Source: Candidatus Bipolaricaulis sibiricus (lineage in GTDB: Bacteria; Bipolaricaulota; Bipolaricaulia; Bipolaricaulales; Bipolaricaulaceae). From it: 64,000 nt of DNA. Each line of letters begins with the position of its first letter. Position 1 is the stretch's first letter. The notes below the pieces were generated by a model that did not search any database, was not told the origin of the DNA, and worked only from the letters and a program-made list of their open reading frames with translations. The position numbers and the translations under genes are program-made. Location: the NCBI GenBank assembly GCA_004102645.1, contig CP034928.1, positions 1,356,153-1,420,152 of the forward strand, read 5' to 3'. This document shows positions 8,306-15,265 of the stretch, piece after piece.

Positions 8306-8415
8306 GGAACCACACGGAGGTGCGTGATCCGACGACGTGGTGGGTGTTGGCACTGGTGCCGGCGGTTGGGGTCATGGGCCTGGCAGGTGATGGGAGTCTG
8401 GCGTGGCCTGGAGCA
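8234..8415 (+). repeat. duplicated leader/signal-peptide segment, copy 1
   Basis: Bases 8234-8328 are identical over 95 bp to 9977-10071; similarity then continues through the signal-peptide codons to about 8415. Copy 1 differs from copy 2 by an ATG-to-ATC change at the main start and a one-base deletion, which moves the Cys-rich protein start to the GTG at 8320. Confidence 0.9.
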
Positions 8416-8736
8416 GATGGGACGAGCTTCGCCCGGGCCGGTGTGAGTTGCGCATCTCCCTCACCCTGGACGCTACAAGGACTCCATGCGGGCTACCGGG
8501 AGAGCGCAGCACACCTCTCTGATGACGATGTCTTCTTTCCCTGTTACTTCATCGGCTGTGCCTGCGAATCGAACATGCGGGCATGCTGCCGTGAGATGTG
8601 CTGCCACTGGACGTGCGAGCTTCTCCCGTGGTGGTTGTGCACTTGTTACTACAGAACCACGTGCTATTGGGTGCCCAACTGCTACACCAGCCCGGTGCTG
8701 CCGATGAGAGTTGGGCCCGTCGGAGGGGAACTGTGA
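8320..8736 (+). CDS. secreted Cys/Trp-rich small protein, copy 1
   Basis: 138 residues. An N-terminal signal sequence (TWWVLALVPAVGVMGLAG) precedes a spacer and a dense cysteine region: 13 Cys in all, 12 of them within ~47 residues near the C-terminus (PCYFIGCACE, ACCREMCC, WLCTCYYRTTCYW). Many Trp and Tyr lie between. I recognise no family. Compared with its paralogue at 10070 the ATG has become ATC, so the GTG at 8320 is the likely start, though the GGAG is then too close. The stop overlaps the next start as GTGA. Probably an extracytoplasmic disulfide-rich or metal-binding peptide. Confidence 0.6.
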   Translation: MRDPTTWWVLALVPAVGVMGLAGDGSLAWPGADGTSFARAGVSCASPSPWTLQGLHAGYRESAAHLSDDDVFFPCYFIGCACESNMRACCREMCCHWTCELLPWWLCTCYYRTTCYWVPNCYTSPVLPMRVGPVGGEL

Positions 8737-9761
8737 GAGTCGCCGTCATTCCGCGTTGGGTTGCGTTGATCTCTGTGCTGGGTTGCTGGTGTGCGATCGG
8801 GGCTGAGTGTCTCCCCTCTGTGGGAGAGCTCCGCCTTGTGGGGGAGCACGCGTTCCAAGGTCCCCTGGCCGGCATTGCTCTTGAGCCCACCTGGCACTCT
8901 CTTGCATGGGTGGAGACGTGGTCCATTCGCATTGTGGACCCACGCTGGGGGGACGAGCTCGCTCGCATCGCCCTCCCGCCTCACCTTCGGTTTGGGGGGC
9001 GCGCCGCCCTGAGCGCAGCTGGTCTCTTGGCCATCGCGCTCACCGACGGGACGGTGCAGGTTTGGGATGTCCGAACAAGCCAGGAGGTTGGCTCCTTCCC
9101 CGCGCGGATCGGGGGAGTGTGCGCCGCGTTGAGCGAGGACGGAAGGCTGCTCGCCACGACTGGGCCGGAGGGGGAACTCCACGTCTGGGATGTTCCTTCC
9201 GGAGAACTCCGGTTCTCCTTCGCCGAGTTCACGCCCTCGGGATGGGTGTGCCCGAGAGCGCTCAGCCAGCATGGCCGCTGGCTTGTTGCTTTGGCTGCGA
9301 GCGGGTCCTCGTTCGCGTCTCTCGTGTGGGATCTTGCGACAGGGCGGTTGGCCCGCGTCTTCCCTGGGCCGGTGGAGCTTCTTCGCGACGGGCAGGTCGT
9401 GGTCCTGGTCCGGGAGGCTACCGCGACGCGCGTGGAGGTGTGGGAGAACCCTGTGGGCGGCATTCTGCGCAGCGTAGGGCTTCCCACAGGATGGGAGGTT
9501 AGTCAGGTGGCTGGCCACCCGGACGGGTCCGTGTTCGCGGTCTCGTTAGCGGATGGAACGATTCGCCTCTGGGACGCACGATCGGGTCAGGAGATCGGGG
9601 CCCTGCCCAGCTGCTTCCAGACAGACCCGCGAACGGGGGAGTTGGCGCAGGGTCTCTTGCTGAAGTTCAGTCCCAATGGGGAGGAGCTCCTTCTGGGGAT
9701 GTGGTTTCTCTCCACGCACAGGGGGGTGGTGAGCCTGTGGACCGTCAACCCAGAGAGGTGA
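8733..9761 (+). CDS. secreted WD40-type beta-propeller protein
   Basis: 342 residues from the GTG at 8733, preceded by GGAGGGG and overlapping the stop of the Cys-rich gene (GTGA). A signal peptide (VIPRWVALISVLGCWCAIGA) is followed by WD-like blades: LTDGTVQVWDV, EGELHVWDVPSGEL, SLVWDLATGRL, LADGTIRLWDARSGQE. No enzyme motif is visible, so it is probably a protein- or ligand-binding scaffold in the cell envelope. Coupled translation with a Cys-rich peptide suggests that the two act together; a degraded propeller copy occurs at 11342. Confidence 0.7.
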   Translation: MRVAVIPRWVALISVLGCWCAIGAECLPSVGELRLVGEHAFQGPLAGIALEPTWHSLAWVETWSIRIVDPRWGDELARIALPPHLRFGGRAALSAAGLLAIALTDGTVQVWDVRTSQEVGSFPARIGGVCAALSEDGRLLATTGPEGELHVWDVPSGELRFSFAEFTPSGWVCPRALSQHGRWLVALAASGSSFASLVWDLATGRLARVFPGPVELLRDGQVVVLVREATATRVEVWENPVGGILRSVGLPTGWEVSQVAGHPDGSVFAVSLADGTIRLWDARSGQEIGALPSCFQTDPRTGELAQGLLLKFSPNGEELLLGMWFLSTHRGVVSLWTVNPER

Positions 9762-9976
9762 GTCTACCTTGGAGAGAGGACCGGCCCCGGCGGATCAGAC
9801 CGTGGCGGGCGCAGGGCTCCCATGAGCACCATCTCCTGCTTGGGCGCAGCGATCGGCGGAGACTGCGGCAGTCCCATGCTGACCTCGGCAGCGTCGTCCT
9901 CGATCAGAACACGACAAGGGGAAGACAGGAGGTGCAACCCGAATGTGGCAGAGCAAAACCAGACCACATCTCCGAA

Positions 9977-10157
9977 GGCATGGTCGACCAGGAAGCGCTT
10001 CGCCGTGCGATCCTCGCCGTCGGGAGCGAGGGCGGAACGGATGAGTGAGGAACCACACGGAGGTGCGTGATGCGAGCGACGTGGTGGGTGTTGCCACTGG
10101 TGCTGGCGGTCGGGGTCCTGGGCCTGGCGGGTGACGGGAGCGTGGGATGGCCAACGG
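9977..10157 (+). repeat. duplicated leader/signal-peptide segment, copy 2
   Basis: Second copy of the 8234-8415 segment, exact for 95 bp (9977-10071) and similar for about 85 bp beyond. This copy keeps an ATG start (10070) that overlaps the TGA of the tiny frame before it (TGATG). The 308 bases between 9762 and 10069 hold only this repeat and its leader frames. Confidence 0.9.
9980..10048 (+). CDS. possible short leader ORF, repeat copy 2
   Basis: 22 codons from ATG 9980, identical in sequence to the end of the leader at 8195-8305. It overlaps by ATGA with a 9-codon frame (10041-10070) whose stop overlaps the ATG of the Cys-rich gene at 10070. Coding status is uncertain. Confidence 0.3.
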   Translation: MVDQEALRRAILAVGSEGGTDE

Positions 10158-10417
10158 CAGTTGACGATGAGGCGGTCATCTTGGCAATGTCCCCACAGGC
10201 TTCTCCTCCAAGAGACTGGTGGTGCCAGTACAAGTGGCCTTGCGGCCCAGACTTAACCTGGTGGTACATATGCTGCTATGGTGAGTATTGCGAGGAGTTC
10301 ATCATCTTGCCCGTGATCGGAGTGATTTGCCTGAAGTGGAAGACGTCCTACGTGTGTGGTTGTTTTCCACCGGATGCTATTCCGTACTCAGTGGGTGAGG
10401 TGACGCTCATCTACTGA
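10070..10417 (+). CDS. secreted Cys/Trp-rich small protein, copy 2
   Basis: 115 residues. The signal sequence (MRATWWVLPLVLAVGVLG) is nearly the same as in the 8320 gene, whereas the mature part has diverged: eight Cys with many Trp and Tyr (DWWCQYKWPC, WWYICCYGEYCEE, SYVCGC). GGAGG lies six bases before the ATG, and the start overlaps an upstream tiny ORF. Conserved signal with variable Cys-rich core is a pattern typical of secreted effector or toxin-like peptides, but no activity can be assigned from sequence alone. Confidence 0.65.
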   Translation: MRATWWVLPLVLAVGVLGLAGDGSVGWPTAVDDEAVILAMSPQASPPRDWWCQYKWPCGPDLTWWYICCYGEYCEEFIILPVIGVICLKWKTSYVCGCFPPDAIPYSVGEVTLIY

Positions 10418-10435
10418 GAGTGAAGGATAGGTTCC

Positions 10436-10475
10436 ACCCTTGGGTGCGCGGAGCACCCAAGGGTTCCGCGCACCC
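10436..10475 (+). promoter_or_regulatory. pair of mutually exclusive hairpins
   Basis: Stem A pairs 10436-10447 with 10453-10464 (12 bp, perfect, 5-base loop). Stem B pairs 10442-10452 with 10465-10475 (11 bp, perfect). The two share 10442-10447, so only one can form. They lie between the stop of the Cys-rich gene and the next start at 10514; no T-run follows. Possible attenuator, terminator or mRNA-stability element. Confidence 0.5.
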
Positions 10476-10513
10476 GCGGTTGCGGCGGGTTGTGAAGATG
10501 AAGGGAGGTGGCG

Positions 10514-11323
10514 ATGAACAGGTTCTTGGTGCTGTGCTGTCTGGTCCTAACCACAGGGATGTCGGTTGTGGCCACAGGGTCGTCCGTGCCGGGCGGGATT
10601 GAGCCCGGTCTCGGCTGGGTCTACAGAGCTGAGGTGACGGATCTGGCCCGAGACGCCATCCTCACGGCAACCCTCACGTTTCTGGGCGTGGGCGAGCCCC
10701 AGGGGAGGCAGGCCGTCGCGGTCATCACGGACCGGGGCTGGGTCACGACTCTGAGCGTCTACCGCGTAGCGCCCGGTGCCGATCCGGCAACTGCCATGGC
10801 AGGGCCGGCTCCTGTTGTCCTGCGATGGCCCACCGTGCTCGACCTCGTCCCCGAGCTGCGGGGAGCCACGCCCCCTGTGCAAGGGTTCGCCCTCCCCGCG
10901 GTGCCGGTAGTTGAGCTGGAATGGTCGCTTTCGTTCCGGCAGCTGCTGGATGGAGGCAGAGTCGAGCAAGGCGAGATCCGCCTTGCCCTTGGTCCGCAAG
11001 GAGCGGTCACGGTGCCGGCGGGGATGTTCGCGGGTCTCTACTCCACCACGTACTACGCGAGCTGGGTAAGAACATCTCACCAGGGCGAGGCTTGGTGGCC
11101 TGGCGAGGAGGGAGTGGCAGGGCCCGTATGGGTTCCCGTGCGGGCACAAGGAATCGTGGGAGCCACGGTGCGCTACGCCTGGGAACTCGCAGAGCGCGTC
11201 GTTCTGGATGCAGAAGAGCTACGGGCGCGGCTCTGCGATGCGCTCAGATCCACGGAAAGGGTGGATCCCTCGCTGGCCAGGGAAGTGCGCGACGCGCTGA
11301 GGGAAGTTGGCATCGAAATCTAG
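10514..11323 (+). CDS. secreted hypothetical protein of the Cys-rich locus
   Basis: 269 residues from the ATG at 10514 (GGGAGGTGGCG just before it). The signal peptide is MNRFLVLCCLVLTTGMSVVA. The body is beta-rich, with a segment VTVPAGMFAGLYSTTYYASW and WWPGEEGVAGPVWVPV near the C-terminal third, reminiscent of DUF3108-type periplasmic beta proteins that end with a weak contact site; that resemblance is tentative. The last 35 residues are a charged helix. It lies in the same orientation as its neighbours and is probably part of the same expression unit. Confidence 0.6.
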   Translation: MNRFLVLCCLVLTTGMSVVATGSSVPGGIEPGLGWVYRAEVTDLARDAILTATLTFLGVGEPQGRQAVAVITDRGWVTTLSVYRVAPGADPATAMAGPAPVVLRWPTVLDLVPELRGATPPVQGFALPAVPVVELEWSLSFRQLLDGGRVEQGEIRLALGPQGAVTVPAGMFAGLYSTTYYASWVRTSHQGEAWWPGEEGVAGPVWVPVRAQGIVGATVRYAWELAERVVLDAEELRARLCDALRSTERVDPSLAREVRDALREVGIEI

Positions 11324-11341
11324 ATTGAGAAGGAGGTCTTG

Positions 11342-11913
11342 ATGAAGAGGAGGGAGAGACGAGGAGTCTCTGTGATTCTGCCTGCGCTCTCCCTGTGCCA
11401 GGGAGTATATGGCCAAGGGCGGGGCCCCCGGCGTTGCCGGTGACGATCCGGGGCCTCGCCCGGGCGACCGGGATCCATGCCGTGGCGTTCAGCCCCGACG
11501 CGAAGGCGCTCGCCACGGGCGCCTACGAGGACGAGGCGGCCTTGGCAAGCTTCAGCCCACACGGCGGCCTCCTCGCGTCCGCATCGCAGGACGGGGAGAT
11601 CCGTCTTTGGGACCTCGCCGCCGGGCGGTGGATCCTAGGGTACTGGACCGGCATGGGACGAACCCCGAGGGCGCTTGCCTTCAGCCGGAGCGGAGACCTG
11701 CTCGGGATGACTCTGAGCTTTCTCGTCCCAACGGAGCCAGCGGTGCTGCTGGGTGCCCTTGGCGGGACTCTGTGTTGGTTCGGATGCGAGCTCGGTTCTA
11801 CGCGCTTGTATGAGACCTGCACGGAGCGGCGCTGGTACCAGGTCTGTGGGGGCGGGGGCGATCCATGGCCGCCGATCTACCCGGACAGCAGTGGTCCGGA
11901 GGTGCCCTGGTGA
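11342..11913 (+). pseudogene. degraded WD40 protein with Cys-rich C-terminus (frameshifted)
   Basis: An ATG at 11342 behind AAGGAGGTCTTG begins a signal-peptide-like sequence (MKRRERRGVSVILPALSL) but stops at 11443. One frame over, a propeller sequence runs from about 11395 to 11913: HAVAFSPDAKALATGAY, then SFSPHGGLLASASQDG and IRLWDLAAG. Joining the halves needs a one-base shift within the GGGGCCCCC run near 11420, and a blade also seems internally deleted. The end (CWFGCE, YETCTERRWYQVCGG) is a third Cys/Trp-rich module. A real frameshift or a homopolymer sequencing error are both possible. The stop overlaps the next gene as GTGA. Confidence 0.55.
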
Positions 11914-12368
11914 AGGGACAGCGGCGGTGCCAACGCTGTGCACTGTGGAGGGCGACCCCGTGGGTGATCACCTGGGTCCTGACGGCAGGGTGGGTCTTAG
12001 TTCTTGCTTACCGGACCCGGCAGGGCATCACCGGGTCACAGACCATCGTCTGGTGGTTGCCCATCATCACCCTGTTCAGCGTCCTGGTCTTCCGCGACGT
12101 CCTGAAGTTGTGGGCTCAGCGCCGTCCCTCAGGCTTCAGAAAGGGGTTGCGGATCCTGGTCTTGCAGCTGGTGTACGGTGGTACAGCGGTGGGGACGGCG
12201 GCGGCCCTGGTCGTCGCCGCTCCGCCGCTGCCGGACCTCGAACGGTTCGCCACCGGCGTCGGGGGTACTGCACTCCTGGCGCTCGTAGGGGTCTGGTTCA
12301 TCACCTCCCTGGTGTGGGCACGGATCCGTCGGCCCAGGACGCCACGGTGGGCACCGGCCGGGCGATGA
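11910..12368 (+). CDS. small integral membrane protein
   Basis: 152 residues from the GTG at 11910, which overlaps the previous stop and follows GGAGG by seven bases. A Cys pair (RRCQRCALW) is followed by about four membrane segments: VITWVLTAGWVLVLAY, IVWWLPIITLFSVLVF, ILVLQLVYGGTAVGTAAAL and LLALVGVWFITSLVW. I recognise no family. It is the last gene of the accessory locus and converges with the gene at 12446. Confidence 0.55.
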   Translation: MKGQRRCQRCALWRATPWVITWVLTAGWVLVLAYRTRQGITGSQTIVWWLPIITLFSVLVFRDVLKLWAQRRPSGFRKGLRILVLQLVYGGTAVGTAAALVVAAPPLPDLERFATGVGGTALLALVGVWFITSLVWARIRRPRTPRWAPAGR

Positions 12369-12445
12369 TGTCTGAGGAGCGCCGAGTCGAACCCAGAGCG
12401 GCCACGCAGTTCGGTCCCCGGGCACGAAGCGGGTAGCGCGCCCTC

Positions 12446-12856
12446 TCACCGAAGGGAGAGATGGTGACGCACTGCGTACCCGTGGTCGTGGGCCACACGT
12501 TCGATCGCGCCTCGCACCGCGCTGAAGTCGAACGTGTAGGAGTAGGTCCTCCCGAACAGCTTGGACTGCTCGGCGATGTCTCCCTCGCGGGGCCCTCTTC
12601 CCGTCTTGTACGTCTCCGTCCTAAACCCAAACCCGCTCTCCGGGCCGAGGCCCGAACCCGTCTCGGTGAGGGACTCCGTGAGGTGGATCTCCCGCTTCGC
12701 CTCGTCGACCCGAATGGTTGCCCGGTACACAAGCCGCTTCCGAGACAGGAACGCCCTCCGCTCCGCGAGGACCCGGGTGAACCCGATCGTGTCGCCCCGC
12801 CTCTCCACCTCTCCTCCGAGTTCACGGACGATCTTCACCAGCGCTTCCTCCACCAC
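12446..12856 (-). CDS. hypothetical protein
   Basis: 136 residues from the first GTG of a GTG-GTG pair, preceded by AGGAAGGGGG. The protein starts VVEEALVKIVRELGGEVE, then alternates strands and charged turns (VYRATIRVDEAKREIHLTES) and ends in a helix with HDHGYAVRHHLSLR. I recognise no family; the compact alpha/beta pattern suggests a cytoplasmic protein. It lies 30 bases after the PC4-like gene and may share its transcript. Confidence 0.55.
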   Translation of the reverse strand: MVEEALVKIVRELGGEVERRGDTIGFTRVLAERRAFLSRKRLVYRATIRVDEAKREIHLTESLTETGSGLGPESGFGFRTETYKTGRGPREGDIAEQSKLFGRTYSYTFDFSAVRGAIERVAHDHGYAVRHHLSLR

Positions 12857-12885
12857 GTTGCCCCCTTCCTGGCGCGGACGCCGCC

Positions 12886-13098
12886 CTACGGTTCCTCCTT
12901 CTGTAGCGCCTCGATCAGGGCCGCCCGCAGCTCCCAGGGTAGGGAGACGCCCTTCTTCGTGGGCAGCCACTGGCCATCATCGCCCTGAAAGAACTGTCGG
13001 AGGTCGAGGTACGCCTTCCCCCGGAACTCCGTCTGGCGCACGACGACCTTCTGCCCCGCGCCCCGCTCGAACTCGACGATCACGCGTTCGTTGTCCAT
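12886..13098 (-). CDS. PC4/p15-type single-stranded DNA-binding protein
   Basis: 70 residues, close to one PC4 domain. The family pattern is clear: VVRQTEFRGKAYLDLRQFF, then GQWLPTKKGVSLP and a C-terminal helix LRAALIEALQ. Bacterial PC4 homologues bind single-stranded DNA and may help transcription or repair. ATG at 13098 with GGGAGGGACGAC upstream. The frame is open far upstream, but that part lies over the DUF401 gene and is not real. Confidence 0.85.
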   Translation of the reverse strand: MDNERVIVEFERGAGQKVVVRQTEFRGKAYLDLRQFFQGDDGQWLPTKKGVSLPWELRAALIEALQKEEP

Positions 13099-13223
13099 GT
13101 CGTCCCTCCCGTTGCGGCGGCCGGCGGCGGATAGCTCCGACCCCCGCCGGCCCATTCTAGACGGCCCCAGCGCGGAGGGACAGGGTGGCCTTGCCTCGCC
13201 ACACGCGGTAGGCCGGGCGGGCC

Positions 13224-14402
13224 TCACAGGACGAGCCACGCGGCGGCGAGGGCCACCCCGAGGGCAATCAGGCTGGGTCCGATGAGCCTTCGCCACACCG
13301 CAGGCAGGGGAACGCCCACGTACTCGGCGGACACGGTGAGGCAGGGGTGGAGGGGCGACAAGAGGTATCCCAGGTACGTGGCGAGGTAGGTCACGGCGAA
13401 CGCCCACGGCGTCATCGTCCCGAACGCGCCCACGTAGATCGGGATGACGAGGGACAGCGCCGCCTGCTGGCGGCCGGTGGCGAACCCGAGGAACCACCCC
13501 GCGCCCACGCACAGGCCGGCGGGGGGAAGGGAAAGCGCGGCGATCCGGGCGGGGAGCCCGGAGCGCTCGAACACGGCAAGGTAGGCGAACACCGCGATCA
13601 CGATCAGTCCGAACCGGAGCGGCCGCTCGCGGCGGACGATCCCGACAAGGCGGGGCACGAACACCCTCCCCACGGACGCGAAGACGAGGCTCACCGCGAC
13701 GCCGACGGCCGTGGCGAGCTCGGGCACCGGAAGCGGGGCCAGCCGCTTCAGAGCAAGGTCGAGGGCAGGCGCGGCAAACAGGATGGCAACCGGAGCCACC
13801 GTGTCCCACCTCGCGTGGTGTGCCGAGGTCTCCATCCGACCCGACACCCGCCGGAGAACGATCGCGTACCCGATCGCCAGCAGGACCAGGGCAGTGGGCA
13901 GCTGGAACGGGAGGAGGCCCCACACGTCGAGCCCGGCGAGGGTTGCGCCGGTGATGAGCGCCGGCGACAGGGGGTAGATCGAGTGGAGCGTGTGCCGGAA
14001 CCACACGTTGGCGGCAGCACGCACGGCAGGCGGCGCCCCGCCCACGCGCTCGACGAGGGGAGCGGAGAGCAGCGCCCCGCCCGGCATCGGGAGCATTCCC
14101 AGAATCCCAGGGGCGAGAGCGTACACCGCTTTCCGCGGCCGCGGCAGCCCGGCGAGGAGGCCCTCCATCCGCCCCGTTTCGACCAGCACGCCTCCGATCA
14201 CGGGGATCAGGACCATCGCCAGGGCGAGAAGAACGACGCTCGGATTGGTGACCACGGAGCGGAGGGCTCCCCCCACCTCGGGGACGGGGAGGGTGACCCC
14301 GCCCAAGACGAGCGCCCCGAGGAGCATCGCCCCCCACAGACTCCACCGCGCGAGGCCGAGCACGAGCGACAGCGACAGACCCAAGGCCACCCAGGATAGC
14401 AC
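13224..14402 (-). CDS. DUF401-type integral membrane permease
   Basis: 392 residues with about ten hydrophobic helices. The centre has a conserved Gly/Pro-rich segment (GILGMLPMPGGALLSAPLV) and FRHTLHSIYPLSPALI, and a second half with GFATGRQQAALSLVIPI and LLSPLHPCL. This arrangement of two re-entrant-like Gly/Pro segments matches the DUF401 family of predicted permeases, related to anion/proton transporters. Substrate unknown. It lies downstream of the MMPL operon in the same direction, about 60 bases after the LolA-like gene. Confidence 0.7.
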   Translation of the reverse strand: MLSWVALGLSLSLVLGLARWSLWGAMLLGALVLGGVTLPVPEVGGALRSVVTNPSVVLLALAMVLIPVIGGVLVETGRMEGLLAGLPRPRKAVYALAPGILGMLPMPGGALLSAPLVERVGGAPPAVRAAANVWFRHTLHSIYPLSPALITGATLAGLDVWGLLPFQLPTALVLLAIGYAIVLRRVSGRMETSAHHARWDTVAPVAILFAAPALDLALKRLAPLPVPELATAVGVAVSLVFASVGRVFVPRLVGIVRRERPLRFGLIVIAVFAYLAVFERSGLPARIAALSLPPAGLCVGAGWFLGFATGRQQAALSLVIPIYVGAFGTMTPWAFAVTYLATYLGYLLSPLHPCLTVSAEYVGVPLPAVWRRLIGPSLIALGVALAAAWLVL

Positions 14403-14464
14403 CCTGCTCTACCCCCCCACGCAGACGCGGGCCCGCCACGTGGACAGGCCCGCGCGGACTGCTC

Positions 14465-15265
14465 CTACAGCTCGAGCTTCCCGAGGTTCCCAGGCTCGAA
14501 GTACGCGTCCCGGATCTCCGCCGCCGACCGGGCCTCGATCTCTACCGTGGCCTGCCCTCCCCGGACCAGGTCCTCGACGACGAGCCGCGCTGGCCGCCGG
14601 CCGATCTCGTCCGTCACGAGCTCGGGTACGGTGAGCCGACGGGAGAGCTTCCCCGCCCAGTCGTAGAACTCCGCCCGCAGGACGATGAACTCCTCCTGGT
14701 GGACCCAGAGGACGATCCGCGCCCAGTCCGTCCCGGCCGCGGTCGGGGTCAGGGCAAGGGTCCACGCGGGGTACCCAGCCACCGCTTCCTCCCCTGTCAG
14801 CACCGCAGTGTACCCCTCCCGGTAGCCGAACCCCGACGCGAGGTCGTCGTAGCTGAGCCCGCTTCCGGCGATGAACTCACCCTGGCGCTCCGTCTCCCCC
14901 ACGAGTTCCTTCAGGATCTCGAGGTCGGGGAGCCACAGCCAGATGCGGGCCTTCCCCTCTGGGGGTAGGTGGGCGAGGTACAGGGTGCCGGACACGTCGG
15001 GGGGAAGGACGTACAGGAGCAAGGTCTTCGTTGTCCCGTCGGGGTAGTCCTTCGCCCACACGCGGAACGCGTAGTCCCGCGGGGCCAGGCCCGGCTCGTC
15101 GACCACGATCCCCAGAGCGAGGTACAGGCTGCCCCGCCCGGTGCCGAGGAAACTCTGCTCCTCGACTCGGTCGAGGATCTCGTCCGCCGTGACGGGCCCG
15201 GCCCACACCGCCAGCCCCCACGCCCCCAGGGCCAGTCCGAGGATCAGACTAATCGCGGTTTTCAT
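14465..15265 (-). CDS. outer-membrane lipoprotein-sorting (LolA-like) protein
   Basis: 266 residues. Signal peptide MKTAISLILGLALGAWGLAVWA, then the LolA/LppX-like start TADEILDRVEEQS and a long half-barrel of strands (YAFRVWAKDYPDGTTKTLLL, RIWLWLPDLEILKEL, GSGLSYDDLASG). Proteins of this type sit next to MMPL exporters and are thought to carry lipid or lipoprotein across the periplasm. Its start lies within the end of the MMPL gene (17-base overlap), confirming the operon. Not classic LolA, which is shorter and has a LolB partner. Confidence 0.82.
   Translation of the reverse strand: MKTAISLILGLALGAWGLAVWAGPVTADEILDRVEEQSFLGTGRGSLYLALGIVVDEPGLAPRDYAFRVWAKDYPDGTTKTLLLYVLPPDVSGTLYLAHLPPEGKARIWLWLPDLEILKELVGETERQGEFIAGSGLSYDDLASGFGYREGYTAVLTGEEAVAGYPAWTLALTPTAAGTDWARIVLWVHQEEFIVLRAEFYDWAGKLSRRLTVPELVTDEIGRRPARLVVEDLVRGGQATVEIEARSAAEIRDAYFEPGNLGKLEL

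Noticed and set aside
12886-14439. A single 517-residue protein covering the DUF401 gene and the PC4-like gene
   Set aside because: The PC4-like protein has its own ATG and ribosome-binding site, and the upstream part is a shadow of the DUF401 gene in another frame.
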